Positions 44,770 through 54,012 of a stretch of 64,000 nt of DNA are shown one piece after another. The position numbers and the translations under genes are program-made. The notes beneath the pieces are model-generated. The model did not search any database. It saw only the letters and a list, made by a program, of their open reading frames with translations, and was not told the DNA's origin. Position 1 is the first letter of the stretch. Each line of letters opens with the position of its first letter. The stretch covers positions 186,001 through 250,000 of the forward strand of contig NZ_JAHYCB010000004.1 in the NCBI RefSeq assembly GCF_019430945.1, written 5' to 3'. Source of the DNA: Neorhizobium populisoli. Its GTDB lineage: Bacteria; Pseudomonadota; Alphaproteobacteria; Rhizobiales; Rhizobiaceae.

Positions 44770-45237
44770 ATGGACACTGAATTGCAGGGCCGCGCCGCCC
44801 ATATTGCGGCGATACGCGAAGGGGCTGAGGCCGAGATGAAGGCGATCGGTATCGATCAGGCCTTCATAAGCACTCTGGTCGAGACGTTTTACGGCCGCGT
44901 GCTTGCGCATGTCGAACTCGGTCCCGTGTTCGACGCCCGGCTTTCCGGCCGCTGGCCGGAGCATATGGAAAAGATGAAGAGCTTCTGGTCGGCTGTCGCT
45001 TTCCGCAATGGCGCCTATGGCGGCAAGCCCGTGCAGGCGCATCACGGCGTCTCCAACCTGACCGCCGAGCTTTTCCCAAAATGGCTGGAACTGTTTGCCG
45101 CAACGCTGGACGACATCGCCCCAAGCCGGGAAGCGAAAGACTGGTTCATGGCCACGGCGGAACGGATTGCACGAAGCCTGACACTGTCGCTCTTCTACAA
45201 TCCGGCAATGGACGATCCGGCATTAAAACAGGCCTGA
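44770..45237 (+). CDS. Group III truncated haemoglobin
   Basis: This 155-residue haem protein is of the short 2-on-2 globin type found in many bacteria; its role may be oxygen or NO binding. Group III features are FISTLVETFYGRVLAHVELG, RWPEHMEKMKSFWSAVAF, and GGKPVQAHHGVSNLT with the probable haem-binding histidine. I chose the ATG at 44770 because the helix A region starts soon after; an ATG at 44746 would add 8 residues. It stands between the PHP gene and recX without an evident operon link. Confidence 0.85.
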   Translation: MDTELQGRAAHIAAIREGAEAEMKAIGIDQAFISTLVETFYGRVLAHVELGPVFDARLSGRWPEHMEKMKSFWSAVAFRNGAYGGKPVQAHHGVSNLTAELFPKWLELFAATLDDIAPSREAKDWFMATAERIARSLTLSLFYNPAMDDPALKQA

Positions 45238-45265
45238 CGGGTCCGGCTGACCGTCGAATGCGGGT

Positions 45266-45883
45266 TCAAAGATGGCGGCCGGCATCGAGCGCCTCTTCGG
45301 CGTCTTCCAGCGTCATATCGAAAACCCGCTTGCCGATCTGGAAGCCGAAGCCGGCGCGGGCAAAGGCTGAAAGCTCTTTCACTTTCCGCTTTTCATCGAG
45401 CTCGACTTTGCGAAACGGGCCGAAGGCACGCTTGCGGGCAAGGACGACGGCGGCATAGAAATCGTCCGCATCGGCAACGGCCTCTGCGACAGTGACGACG
45501 GCAATGCCCTTCTGCGACAGTTTCTGGGCGATCATCCGTTTGGATTTGCCGCCACGCACGCCGGAGCGCGTGCTGATTTCGGCAAAGGCGACGTCGTCCA
45601 GCACCTTGATGTCATAGGCGAATTTCACCGCGAAATCGGCAAGCGCCTTGACCTGCAGGTCGCTGATGCCTTCGAATTTCTGCCGGGCCTTGCGGGCAAT
45701 CGCGTCGTATAGCTGTTTTTCGGTGTGCATCCGCCGCTCCAGGCGGTAGATCGCCGAATTGCGGGCCCAGGAAAACATGCGCGGCGTCGGCGTATCAGAT
45801 GTCGGCGTTTCGTCTTCCAAGTCGAGCGTAATCCTTCGGCTCCAATCCTCGCCCGATTCGCTCGGTGCGGCGTTCGGTTTCAT
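45266..45883 (-). CDS. recX: RecX-family regulatory protein
   Basis: This 205-residue protein modulates RecA filament growth. The central RecX pattern is seen in RMHTEKQLYDAIARKARQKF, VKFAYDIKVLDDVAFAE, GVRGGKSKRMIAQKLSQKGI and ARKRAFGPF. Its length is within the normal range, with an N-terminal extension common in Rhizobiaceae. recA is not in the window. The gene is on the minus strand, convergent to the haemoglobin gene with only 28 bp between them. Confidence 0.88.
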   Translation of the reverse strand: MKPNAAPSESGEDWSRRITLDLEDETPTSDTPTPRMFSWARNSAIYRLERRMHTEKQLYDAIARKARQKFEGISDLQVKALADFAVKFAYDIKVLDDVAFAEISTRSGVRGGKSKRMIAQKLSQKGIAVVTVAEAVADADDFYAAVVLARKRAFGPFRKVELDEKRKVKELSAFARAGFGFQIGKRVFDMTLEDAEEALDAGRHL

Positions 45884-45946
45884 TACAAGAGACGAAGTCG
45901 GGAAGACAGCATCGCCGGGCGGGCCAGCGACGCCGTCATGAGGTTC

Positions 45947-46675
45947 TTATGCTGAAACCGACCTCAACGCATCCTGATGCACGACGATGCGGGCGTGGTA
46001 GGGCACCCGAGAATAGAGGTCGATGACATCCTGATTGACCAGACGCACGCAGCCGGAGGACGTCGCCTTGCCGATCGAAGCCCATTCCGGCGAGCCGTGC
46101 AGGCGGTAAAGCGTGTCCTGGCCGTTCTGGAAGATGTAAAGCGCGCGGGCGCCGAGCGGGTTCTTGACGCCCGGCTCCATGCCGCCGTTCTCGACGGAAA
46201 ACCGCGCGAGGTTAGGCTGCCGCGCGATCATGTCCGACGGTGGCTTCCAGCGAGGCCAGGGCTGGCGCCAATGGATGACGCCTTCGCCCTGCCAGGCAAA
46301 GCCGTCACGGCCGATGCCGACGCCGTAACGCATCGCAGTGCCGCCGGGCTCGACGACATAAAGGAAGCGGCCGGGCGTATCGACAACGACGGTGCCCGGC
46401 AGTTCGCCGGTCGGGTCGGTGACGCGCTGGCGGTAATATTTCGGGTCCATCTTCTCGTAGGGCACGGCCGGGATCAGATGGCCGGCGTCTTCGACCGCGG
46501 CGTAGCGCGCCTGCAGTTCGGCTTCGGACGCCGGCACGATCGGACGGCTCACCTGGGCGGGAACGGGAACGTTCTCTGGTTTGGTGGAAGTGGTGGCGCA
46601 ACCCGCCAGGGCTGCGGTCATCGAGACCGAACCCAAAACGAAAGCGCGCCGCGACAATTTATGTTCGCTGGTCAT
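45947..46675 (-). CDS. L,D-transpeptidase lipoprotein (YkuD domain)
   Basis: This 242-residue envelope protein forms 3-3 peptidoglycan crosslinks or attaches proteins to the wall. It starts TSEHKLSRRAFVLGSVS, with a twin-arginine signal and a lipobox LAGC (Cys26). The YkuD domain has HGSPEWASIGKATSSGCVRL with the catalytic cysteine. I chose the ATG at 46675 because it begins just before the RR motif. Many rhizobial homologues are of this form. Confidence 0.92.
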   Translation of the reverse strand: MTSEHKLSRRAFVLGSVSMTAALAGCATTSTKPENVPVPAQVSRPIVPASEAELQARYAAVEDAGHLIPAVPYEKMDPKYYRQRVTDPTGELPGTVVVDTPGRFLYVVEPGGTAMRYGVGIGRDGFAWQGEGVIHWRQPWPRWKPPSDMIARQPNLARFSVENGGMEPGVKNPLGARALYIFQNGQDTLYRLHGSPEWASIGKATSSGCVRLVNQDVIDLYSRVPYHARIVVHQDALRSVSA

Positions 46676-46806
46676 CTTGCGACAGAATCTTTCTGGAAAA
46701 TCAATGCAGGGTGGATGTAGCGACCGACCAGGAGCACGTGCAAGTCCTGGGCGGCACACGCAGGATCACATAACCGGCATTGTCGTTTCTTGCCGCGTGA
46801 GCGTTG

Positions 46807-48060
46807 CTATTTGAACACCACTTCAAGGTTCTGGCGGTCCTGGGCGATCACCTTGCACGTCGTCTCGAAACCCTCGCCCTTGATCGCCAGAACAAATTCC
46901 GGCGGTACGCCGGCAGAGTTCGAAAGAACCAGAGCGGCGCTGTCTGCCCCAAGCGACTTGATTGTGCAATCGATCGTCGAGCAGCGGTTGTTGAAGATGA
47001 TCGAGCCTGCCTTCAGAACGCGACGGCGCGTGCCGGCGGTGTTTTCCGACTGGACCGATGTCCAGCAGACACAGCGATTCCGGCCGCCATTCTTGGCGTG
47101 ATACATGGCGGCGTCCGCCTGGGCGAGCAGTGTCTCGATGTCCTTGCCGACGATCGAGATCGCGGAGATGCCGAAACTCGCTGTCACCTTGAGCGGTTTG
47201 TCCTCGATGATGATGGTCTCGGCCTCCAGCGCCGCCCTCAGCCTTTCTGCGATCGCGATTGCGGCCTCACGGTCAATCTTGGGCAGGATGAGTGCGAATT
47301 CCTCGCCTCCAAGCCGGCCGAACAGGTCTTCGGTCCGCAGGTTCTTCCGGCAGATCTCGGCGACCGCTTTCAAGACCACATCGCCAGCCGCGTGGCCGCT
47401 CGTGTCGTTCACCCGCTTGAAGTGATCGACATCGAGGACGATGCACGACAGGCCTTGCGCATTACGCGCCGCAATCGAAAGCTGGCGATCGGCTTCATCG
47501 CGAAAGGCACGCCGCGTCATCGCTCCCGTGAGGCCGTCTGTTGCGGCGGACTGCATCAGCAGCAGGCGATCCATGACCGCGCCGCTGAGCTCCTCCAGGA
47601 TTTTAAGGTCGCGGGCGCTGAACGACCGGGCGCGCCTGTCGATTGCGCAGACGGTGCCGACAACATGACCTTCCGCCGTCTTCAGCGGCACCCCGGCATA
47701 AAAGCGGACATGGGCATCGCCGGTTACGGCGGGATGCTGCGAAAATATCGGATCCTTCGTGGCATCCTGCACAATCATCGGCTCTTCGGACGCCACAACA
47801 TACTGGCAGAAGGTTTCCTCACGCGGTACTTCGCTGATGGAGAAGCCGGCGCAGGATTTATACCATTGCCGATGGGCGTCCATGAAAGAGATGAGACCGA
47901 TCTCGACGGTGAAGATCTCCTGGATCAGCCGAACAAAGCGCTCGAAGCCCTCGTCCTGGGGCGTGTCCAGCATGTCAAGGCTTTCAAGCGCGGCAAGCCT
48001 TTCCGCCTCCCGCATGATCTGCTCGGGTGAAAGCTTGCCGAATACGCGTGCAATCGTCAT
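46807..48060 (-). CDS. GAF-GGDEF diguanylate cyclase with PilZ-like C-terminus
   Basis: This 417-residue protein should make cyclic di-GMP. An N-terminal GAF domain (about residues 35-165) is followed by a GGDEF domain with GGEEF at 251-255 and an RTED inhibitory site at 242-245, exactly five residues before it. Residues about 345-417 look like a PilZ domain: RRRVLKAG stands for the RxxxR start and DCTIKSLGADSAAL for the D/NxSxxG part, although degenerate. No membrane segment is visible, so it is cytoplasmic. A protein that both makes and binds cyclic di-GMP could be self-regulated. Confidence 0.9.
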   Translation of the reverse strand: MTIARVFGKLSPEQIMREAERLAALESLDMLDTPQDEGFERFVRLIQEIFTVEIGLISFMDAHRQWYKSCAGFSISEVPREETFCQYVVASEEPMIVQDATKDPIFSQHPAVTGDAHVRFYAGVPLKTAEGHVVGTVCAIDRRARSFSARDLKILEELSGAVMDRLLLMQSAATDGLTGAMTRRAFRDEADRQLSIAARNAQGLSCIVLDVDHFKRVNDTSGHAAGDVVLKAVAEICRKNLRTEDLFGRLGGEEFALILPKIDREAAIAIAERLRAALEAETIIIEDKPLKVTASFGISAISIVGKDIETLLAQADAAMYHAKNGGRNRCVCWTSVQSENTAGTRRRVLKAGSIIFNNRCSTIDCTIKSLGADSAALVLSNSAGVPPEFVLAIKGEGFETTCKVIAQDRQNLEVVFK

Positions 48061-48223
48061 ATCTGCTACCTCCCGGAATAGGCCGAATGATGCTTGGAAG
48101 ACTTTGACGAAAAATTAACTTCCGACTGAAAGGTCGTCTGCTTGTCTCTCTTTTCGAATAAAATGTGTGTATCTGAAGTCGATAATGTTGCCTTCGAGTC
48201 GCCGCTGACAACCTGGAAACCCG

Positions 48224-48499
48224 ATGCCCAAGAAGACCAACGTCCCGAAAACCGAGCATTCCGAACTTTCCGGCGAATTTACAGATGACGGCGTGACCGT
48301 GCTTGTCGATATCTTTCGCCCAGCCGGCACACAGGGTGACTGGAATCTGGAAGTCGTCACCGAGGAAGACGATCTCACGACCTGGGATGAGCCCTTCGCG
48401 ACGGATCGGGAAGCCTTCGACGAATTCCTGGCGACAGTCGAGCGCGATGGCATTCGTTCGTTCTTCAGCGAGACCGCCGAAGAGCCTTCGGTACACTGA
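48224..48499 (+). CDS. Small acidic hypothetical protein
   Basis: This 91-residue acidic protein (many Asp and Glu, few basic residues after the KK at the start) has no recognised domain. A segment VTVLVDIFRPAGTQGDWNLE looks beta-rich. It overlaps the next gene by 1 nt (TGATG), so the two are co-translated and may interact. Its good codon use and the coupling support a real gene. I do not recognise the function. Confidence 0.75.
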   Translation: MPKKTNVPKTEHSELSGEFTDDGVTVLVDIFRPAGTQGDWNLEVVTEEDDLTTWDEPFATDREAFDEFLATVERDGIRSFFSETAEEPSVH

Positions 48500-48738
48500 T
48501 GAAGCGGCTTGAAGACCTGATCAGTTCGGCGAAGACCATGCATGACCGCTATGCTGCGGGCCGCATGGAACGAGAAATCGTGCGCCAGTGGGTGCTGGGG
48601 CTTGGAGGCTATCCGGAGCCACATGCCAGCGCTATTCGCGAGGCCGGCACCTGGTTCAAGCCGCCGAGGGAAGATGTGGAAGCAACCGAGCTGAAAATCG
48701 CCGACCTCTCAAAGCTTGCGGCGATTTACCGGATGTAG
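48499..48738 (+). CDS. Small hypothetical protein coupled to the previous gene
   Basis: This 79-residue protein is probably mostly helical (LEDLISSAKTMHDRYAAGRM) and contains a middle segment GLGGYPEPHASAIREAG. No domain is recognised. The TGATG overlap with the acidic protein suggests a two-subunit unit, and the size and charge pattern would fit a toxin-antitoxin pair or an unknown complex, but nothing more supports that. Confidence 0.7.
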   Translation: MKRLEDLISSAKTMHDRYAAGRMEREIVRQWVLGLGGYPEPHASAIREAGTWFKPPREDVEATELKIADLSKLAAIYRM

Positions 48739-48754
48739 TCGGTAGCCATCGGCT

Positions 48755-50287
48755 TCAATCCGCGACGGACTTTTCGTAGAACGCCTTCACATCCGCAGCA
48801 AAGCCCTGGCGAGATTCCGGTCGGGTGTAGAACATATGCCCGCCGCGATAGGTCTTGAGCTCTGCCCGGCCAGCCGCAAGCTCCGGCGGCAGGTGGTCGA
48901 TGACGTAACGGCTCGCGCCGTAGGGCGTCAGCGCATCGCTGTATCCATGGGCGATCATCAGCTGGAAGGCGGGAATGACCGAGAGCAGGTCGCGGATATC
49001 GGTTGAGGCACTGGCGAGTGCGCGCGAATCCCCGCCACGGCTGCCGTTCCATTCCCAGCGCCGGTTCACCTCTTCATTCAGCAGTGAATAGGTCATGTCA
49101 CTGGAGAATTTCAGCTCGTTGCGGGCGTAAGCCGCGAAGGCCGCGCCGTAGGCGCGGGTATAACCTTCGAGGATCGGATCGTCATTCCGGTTGAAAGCAT
49201 CTTCCGGATAGGCATCCGGAACGGAATAAGATGCGTCATAGGGGCTGACAACCCGGCCTTTGCCGGCCATCTGCTTGGCGTAAACGTCGCCGACGAAGCC
49301 GCGGGTGCGGGCGACGACATCCTTGGGAATACCGGTCAGTTCGGAAATCCGGGTATAGAATCCCTCTGCCGCCTGCCCGGCCGGGGAAGGGCCGGCGAGC
49401 GTGGTGAGATAGTCCGTCATCGCGAATCGTTCGGCCTCGGCCAGCTTCTCCGGCGTGAAAGCATTCCTGCGCTCCAGCTCGGCAGCCGCGAGCGACGAAA
49501 ATTGCAACGCGGCGCTGACCGGATCGTCGGAATTGGCGAGAAACTTTCCTTCGACCAAAGGCGACAGCATGATGATCCCGGATGGGATCATGCCCTGCGT
49601 ATTCTTCATCGATACCGCGACCTTGGCGGCGCGGAACCCGCCATAACTTTCGCCCAGCAGGTATTTTGGCGCATCCAGCCGGTTGTTCTTCTGAACATAA
49701 AGCGCGATCGCCTTGGCAAGGCTCTCGGCATCCTGCCGAACGCCGTAGAAACTTGCTGCAGCGTCATTACTGGCCGCCCGGCTCCAGCCGGTGCCGACCG
49801 GATCGATCAATATCAGATCGGTGAATGCGAGCCAGCTTTCCGGATTGTCCTTCAGCACCGGCATCGTGCCGTTGTCGCCGCTTGCGCCGAATTCGAGAAT
49901 TTTCGGGCCGACGAGGCCGAGATGCAGATAGGCGGAAGCCGCTCCCGGTCCGCCGTTGAACGCAAAGGTCAGCGGCCGCCCCGGCTTGCGCTCCTTGGCG
50001 ATATAGGCGGTATAGAAAATCTTTGCCGTGCGATTGCCGTCCTGCCCGAAAAGATCGAGCGTACCGGCAGTTGCCGTATAAGGCATGTCGCCGGATTGCG
50101 ATCTGAAGACGTGATCGGTTGCCGAATCCGCCGGAATAAGGCTGAAAAGCCCGCCGGAAGCCGCTTGCTCGGACGGCTGTTGCCGCTGCCGCTCCCGTCC
50201 TTCATCGCCGCCCCGCTGCTGCGCCACGGCGGGGGCGGAAAGTGCAAGCAGCACGGCGAAAGACGCGATGGTTTTGTGAAACGACAA
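48755..50287 (-). CDS. Serine carboxypeptidase-like protein (peptidase family S10)
   Basis: This 510-residue exported protein has the S10 pattern: FNGGPGAASAYLHLGLVGP as oxyanion region, LIDPVGTGWSRA, the nucleophile in LLGESYGGFRA, and a C-terminal GYSDALTPYGASRYVID with His in YRGGHMFYT. I chose the TTG at 50287, because GGGAGGA lies 8 nt upstream and a signal peptide (SFHKTIASFAVLLALSAPAV then AQ) follows directly. An ATG further upstream would add 22 residues before it. It probably releases C-terminal residues in the periplasm. Confidence 0.88.
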   Translation of the reverse strand: MSFHKTIASFAVLLALSAPAVAQQRGGDEGRERQRQQPSEQAASGGLFSLIPADSATDHVFRSQSGDMPYTATAGTLDLFGQDGNRTAKIFYTAYIAKERKPGRPLTFAFNGGPGAASAYLHLGLVGPKILEFGASGDNGTMPVLKDNPESWLAFTDLILIDPVGTGWSRAASNDAAASFYGVRQDAESLAKAIALYVQKNNRLDAPKYLLGESYGGFRAAKVAVSMKNTQGMIPSGIIMLSPLVEGKFLANSDDPVSAALQFSSLAAAELERRNAFTPEKLAEAERFAMTDYLTTLAGPSPAGQAAEGFYTRISELTGIPKDVVARTRGFVGDVYAKQMAGKGRVVSPYDASYSVPDAYPEDAFNRNDDPILEGYTRAYGAAFAAYARNELKFSSDMTYSLLNEEVNRRWEWNGSRGGDSRALASASTDIRDLLSVIPAFQLMIAHGYSDALTPYGASRYVIDHLPPELAAGRAELKTYRGGHMFYTRPESRQGFAADVKAFYEKSVAD

Positions 50288-50483
50288 ACCGGATTCCTCC
50301 CTGACGAGCTCAAGCTCTTGAGACCCTATGTAGGGCGACCAGCCGATCCGCAAAATTCAAGTCCTGTTGATCGAAGACGTACGCTGATTGCGGAAGCGAC
50401 ATGTCGGGTGATCGAGCGGATTGAGAAGACATGCAAAACTGGCTATCAGCCGGCTGAAGAATCTTCGAACAAAAAGGTCAGGC

Positions 50484-51413
50484 ATGAGCCCGAAATTTCT
50501 CGTTACGCATTCCGGCGGTTTTCATGCGGATGAAGTCCTGTCCAGCGTCATCCTCATGCAGCTTTTCCCGGAAGCGCAACTGGTTCGTAGCAGGGCGCCT
50601 GAGTGGATCACCGCAGGCGCCGACCGCATCGTCTACGATGTCGGCGGAACTTACGACGTGGCTTCGGGAATCTTCGATCATCATCAGCGCGGAGCGCCGC
50701 AGCGCGACGATGGCCAGCCTTACAGCTCGTTCGGATTGGTCTGGAAGCATTTCGGTCGCGATTATCTGGCGGCTCTGTCCGTACCGGCGGAATTCATGGA
50801 ACCCGTGCATGCAGCTTTCGATGCCGGCTTCGTGTTGCCCATCGACCTGGTCGACAACGGCGCGTTGAGCCCGGACAGCGCCGGCTTGTTGGCCGGCCTG
50901 ACCCTGCCATCCCTTCTCGAGACCTTGAAGCCGGTGTTCGATGAGAAGGATCCCGAGGCGACCGACCGGGCATTCCATGCCGCAGTGGGGATCGCCCGCA
51001 GCTTCGTCGAAGCGAAGATCGGCGTGATCCATGCAAAAAGGCGGGCGGAGGCATTGGTGTTGACGGCGATAGCCTCCGTTGGCGACGGGCGTGTTCTCGA
51101 ACTGCCGACCGGCATGCCGTTCAGAGCGGCGATCGTCAAAGCGGGCGCCGATCATCTGCTATTCGTCGTCCATCCCCGTGAAACCGACTGGTGCCTCACA
51201 GGAATTCGGCGGGCGGAAGAGGGTTTTGAGCTGCGCGCCGATCTTCCCGCTGCCTGGGCGGGGTTGAGCGGGCGTGAACTCGAGACGGTAACGGGGATCG
51301 AAGGTGCCAGTTTCTGTCACAATGGCCGTTTTATCGCAGCCGCGAAAACCCGGGATGCGGCGCTCGCTTTGGCCGGCTTGGCAGTCGTGGACGCTGAAAG
51401 GCGATCCATCTGA
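50484..51413 (+). CDS. MYG1-family metal-dependent protein hydrolase
   Basis: This 309-residue protein has the MYG1 start LVTHSGGFHADEVLSSVILM and the metal-binding GIFDHHQRGAPQ, in a DHH-like fold. Eukaryotic MYG1 is reported as a 3'-5' RNA exonuclease; bacterial members are poorly studied. I chose the ATG at 50484, which starts right before the conserved region. It is divergent from the S10 gene and convergent with the AraC gene, three bases apart. Confidence 0.88.
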   Translation: MSPKFLVTHSGGFHADEVLSSVILMQLFPEAQLVRSRAPEWITAGADRIVYDVGGTYDVASGIFDHHQRGAPQRDDGQPYSSFGLVWKHFGRDYLAALSVPAEFMEPVHAAFDAGFVLPIDLVDNGALSPDSAGLLAGLTLPSLLETLKPVFDEKDPEATDRAFHAAVGIARSFVEAKIGVIHAKRRAEALVLTAIASVGDGRVLELPTGMPFRAAIVKAGADHLLFVVHPRETDWCLTGIRRAEEGFELRADLPAAWAGLSGRELETVTGIEGASFCHNGRFIAAAKTRDAALALAGLAVVDAERRSI

Positions 51414-51416
51414 CCC

Positions 51417-52316
51417 TCATGGCCACGCCGCGTAACTCGTTTCCGGCCTGATCTTTTTCAGTGCCACACCCTCTCGATGCGCCCGCGGCGAGAGGCCAGC
51501 GATACGTTTGAAGAAGCGGCTGAAATAGGCGGCATCCTTGAAGCCGAGAGCTTCGGCGATCTCGGCGATCTGTAGGGCCGAACCGTCGAGCAGCATGGTC
51601 GCTTCCGTCATCAGCCGGGCATGGATCAGCTCCTGCGGCGTGCGGCCGGTAGCACGGCGGATTGCTGTGTTCAGGCGATCGGCGGTGACCCCCAATGCAT
51701 TGGCATAGTCCGGGATCGTCCAATGGTCACGGATATGCAATTCCACCAAATGCACGAAGCCTCGCACGATGGCGCGGGGCGAGGGCTGCGGCTGTTCGTT
51801 GACCGGATCGGCGAGGCGCCAGATGGCGAGGAGAAGCAGGGCGAGGTGGTGGCGGATCACCTCCTGAGCACCCGGCTGATCGGCCTTCAACTCCTGTTCG
51901 ATCGTGGCAATCGTCCCGAGCATTCGTCTTGCATCGGGTGCGGGGAGGCGGTTGCCGAGGATCGGCCGGGCGATTGCCTCGCGCACCTGGGCAAACACCG
52001 CGCCGGTCGGCATGGCCGAGCCGAGTGTCACATCCGGCACGGCAAGGGCTGCACCCTCCGAGCCGGCCTCGAACAAGATCGAACCCGTTTCGCCGGCCGG
52101 TGCCCAGATGATCGCCGGGCCGGATAGCGGCACCTCGCGCCGCCCGAGCCTGATATGGCCGGAACCGGAGGCGATCAGGAAGATGCGGTTGCGTTTTCCG
52201 CGAAATGTCCATTCCGACGCGCCCAGCGCGCCGCGAAACAGCCGTGCTTCGGTTGGCGCCGGGGCGTGTATGTCAAAGTGCGGCGCAGCATTTTGTGGCG
52301 GTGCGAAGCTTGGCAT
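51417..52316 (-). CDS. AraC-family transcriptional regulator
   Basis: This 299-residue regulator has an N-terminal cupin-like sensory domain (FLIASGSGHIRLGRREVPLS, AIIWAPAGETGSILFEAG) and two C-terminal HTH units (IPDYANALGVTADRLNTAIR then GRTPQELIHARLMTEATML, and LQIAEIAEALGFKDAAYFSR then FFKRIAGLSPRAHR). It is divergent from the transport and catabolic operon that begins at 52501, so it is the likely activator. The intergenic region of 184 bp must contain both promoters. The effector is unknown. Confidence 0.92.
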   Translation of the reverse strand: MPSFAPPQNAAPHFDIHAPAPTEARLFRGALGASEWTFRGKRNRIFLIASGSGHIRLGRREVPLSGPAIIWAPAGETGSILFEAGSEGAALAVPDVTLGSAMPTGAVFAQVREAIARPILGNRLPAPDARRMLGTIATIEQELKADQPGAQEVIRHHLALLLLAIWRLADPVNEQPQPSPRAIVRGFVHLVELHIRDHWTIPDYANALGVTADRLNTAIRRATGRTPQELIHARLMTEATMLLDGSALQIAEIAEALGFKDAAYFSRFFKRIAGLSPRAHREGVALKKIRPETSYAAWP

Positions 52317-52500
52317 TCCCGATTTTCCTCAATCCATGAAAAGTACAAGTATCTCCTGTAAAAGTCTATTTCAACGGCGTGGTTGTGCGCCTATTCTGAA
52401 ATCGTCGGCAAATGCACGCGGCGGAGGAGAAATATAAGCCTCGCGGCATGAACCGGCATGAACGGCCCAGCGGGAGCGGGCCTTGACCGGGAGGACAATC

Positions 52501-53742
52501 ATGAACAGCTTTCAGCGCAGGCGCGTCCTGCGAACGATGGCGCTTGCCACCACGATGCTCGCAGCAGGCGTCATGACCGGATTTGCCGGCACCGCCGCGG
52601 CGCAGGAGCGCAAGTCCGTCAAGATCGGCTACGCAATCTCGAAGACCGGTGGAAATGCAGGCGGCGCGGGCATTACCACGCTGCCGAACTACAAGCTCTG
52701 GGTGAAGGACGTCAACGATGCCGGCGGCCTGGAAATGCCGGACGGCAAGAAACTGCCGATCGAAGTGATCGAATATGACGACCGCTCCTCTGCGGAGGAA
52801 GTGGTGCGCGCCGTCGAGCGCCTTGCGACGCAGGACAAGGTCGATTTCATCCTCGTGCCCTGGGGCACCGGCTTCAACCTCGCTGTTGCTCCCCTGTTTG
52901 ACCGCCATGGTTATCCGCAGCTCGCGGTTTCGGCCGTCACCGACAAGGCGCCGGATTTCGTCAAGCGCTGGAAGAAAAGTTTTTGGATGCTCGGCGGCGG
53001 CCATGACTACGCCAAGGCGCTTGCCAAGATCCTCGCTGATGCCAAGAAGAGCGGCGTCGTGAACGGCAAGGTGGCGATGATTTCCGTTGCCGACGGCTTC
53101 GGCATCGACCTCGTCACCGCGGCGCGCCCGGCTTTCAAGGAAGCGGGCATCGAGGTCTCCTATGACAAGACCTATCCGGCCGGTACGTCCGATTTCTCGC
53201 CGATGATCAACGAGGCCAAGGTGAGTGGCGCGGATGCCTTCGTGGCCTTCTCTTATCCGCCGGAAACCTTCGCGCTCACCCAGCAGTCGCAAGTGGCGAG
53301 CTTCAGCCCGAAGGTTCTTTATCTCGGCGTCGGCACCGGCTTCCCGGCCTATGGCAAGAACAATGGCGAAAACGCCAACGGCATCATGAGCCTCGGCGGC
53401 ATCGACCCGAACAACCAGATGAATGCCAATTACCGCAAACGCCACGAGGCGGTGACGGGGGTCGCGCCGGATTACTGGGGCAGCGTCATCACCTATGCCA
53501 GCCTGCAGATGCTGCAGGAGGCGATCAAGCGCAAGGGCCTCGACAAGGCGGGAGTCTCGGCCGAATTGGCTTCCGGTAAGTTTCAGACGGTGCTCGGTGA
53601 GACGAAGTTCGAAGACAATCAGCTGCGTCAGCTGTGGTGGACCGGGCAATGGCAGAACGGCCAGTTTGTCGGCGTCATGCCGACGGAACGTGCCGGGGTG
53701 AGCAAGGTGATGCTGCCGCGGGGCGAGTGGAAGAAGAAGTAG
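52501..53742 (+). CDS. ABC transporter substrate-binding protein, Liv/HAAT type
   Basis: This 413-residue periplasmic receptor has a signal peptide (around LRTMALATTMLAAGVMTGFA then GTAAAQ) and the type I fold (KSVKIGYAISKTGGNAGGAG, EVIEYDDRSSAEEVVRAVER). It starts at an ATG with GGGAGGA 6 nt upstream. It is distinct in sequence from the two receptors near the left edge. It begins the operon with livHMGF-like genes and three enzymes, and its ligand is probably an aromatic or other carbonyl compound rather than an amino acid. Confidence 0.92.
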   Translation: MNSFQRRRVLRTMALATTMLAAGVMTGFAGTAAAQERKSVKIGYAISKTGGNAGGAGITTLPNYKLWVKDVNDAGGLEMPDGKKLPIEVIEYDDRSSAEEVVRAVERLATQDKVDFILVPWGTGFNLAVAPLFDRHGYPQLAVSAVTDKAPDFVKRWKKSFWMLGGGHDYAKALAKILADAKKSGVVNGKVAMISVADGFGIDLVTAARPAFKEAGIEVSYDKTYPAGTSDFSPMINEAKVSGADAFVAFSYPPETFALTQQSQVASFSPKVLYLGVGTGFPAYGKNNGENANGIMSLGGIDPNNQMNANYRKRHEAVTGVAPDYWGSVITYASLQMLQEAIKRKGLDKAGVSAELASGKFQTVLGETKFEDNQLRQLWWTGQWQNGQFVGVMPTERAGVSKVMLPRGEWKKK

Positions 53743-53788
53743 TCCGAGGACTGGTCGCCACCGCGACCTCTAGGCCGCTACGTCTTTT

Positions 53789-53925
53789 GCCCCTCACCCT
53801 AACCCTCTCCTCGCAGGCGGGGAGAGGGGACGTGCCCGATGCGACGGCAATGGGAAGGAGGGCAGTGCGGCATATTTCCTTCTCCCCGTTTACGGGGAGA
53901 AGGTGCCGGCAGGCGGATGAGGGGC
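53789..53925. repeat. RIME-like intergenic repeat, copy D
   Basis: Arms GCCCCTCACCCTAACC and GCGGATGAGGGGC enclose the hairpins TCTCCTCGCAGGCGGGGAGA and TTCTCCCCGTTTACGGGGAG. It lies between the receptor and livH genes of the second Liv operon, the same position as copy A in the first one. Confidence 0.75.
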
Positions 53926-54012
53926 GGATCACGGCAAACGCAGGTCTGCCGTCCTGCCAAAAAAATAGCGGCACTCTTAACGTGCCCCGCAAAGAATAAA
54001 GGAGGAGGCCTG

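Noticed and set aside
52366-53649. Long open frame on the minus strand (over 400 codons) opposite the receptor gene
   Set aside because: It is a shadow of the receptor gene caused by GC-rich codon use; the plus-strand product has a signal peptide and clear family features.
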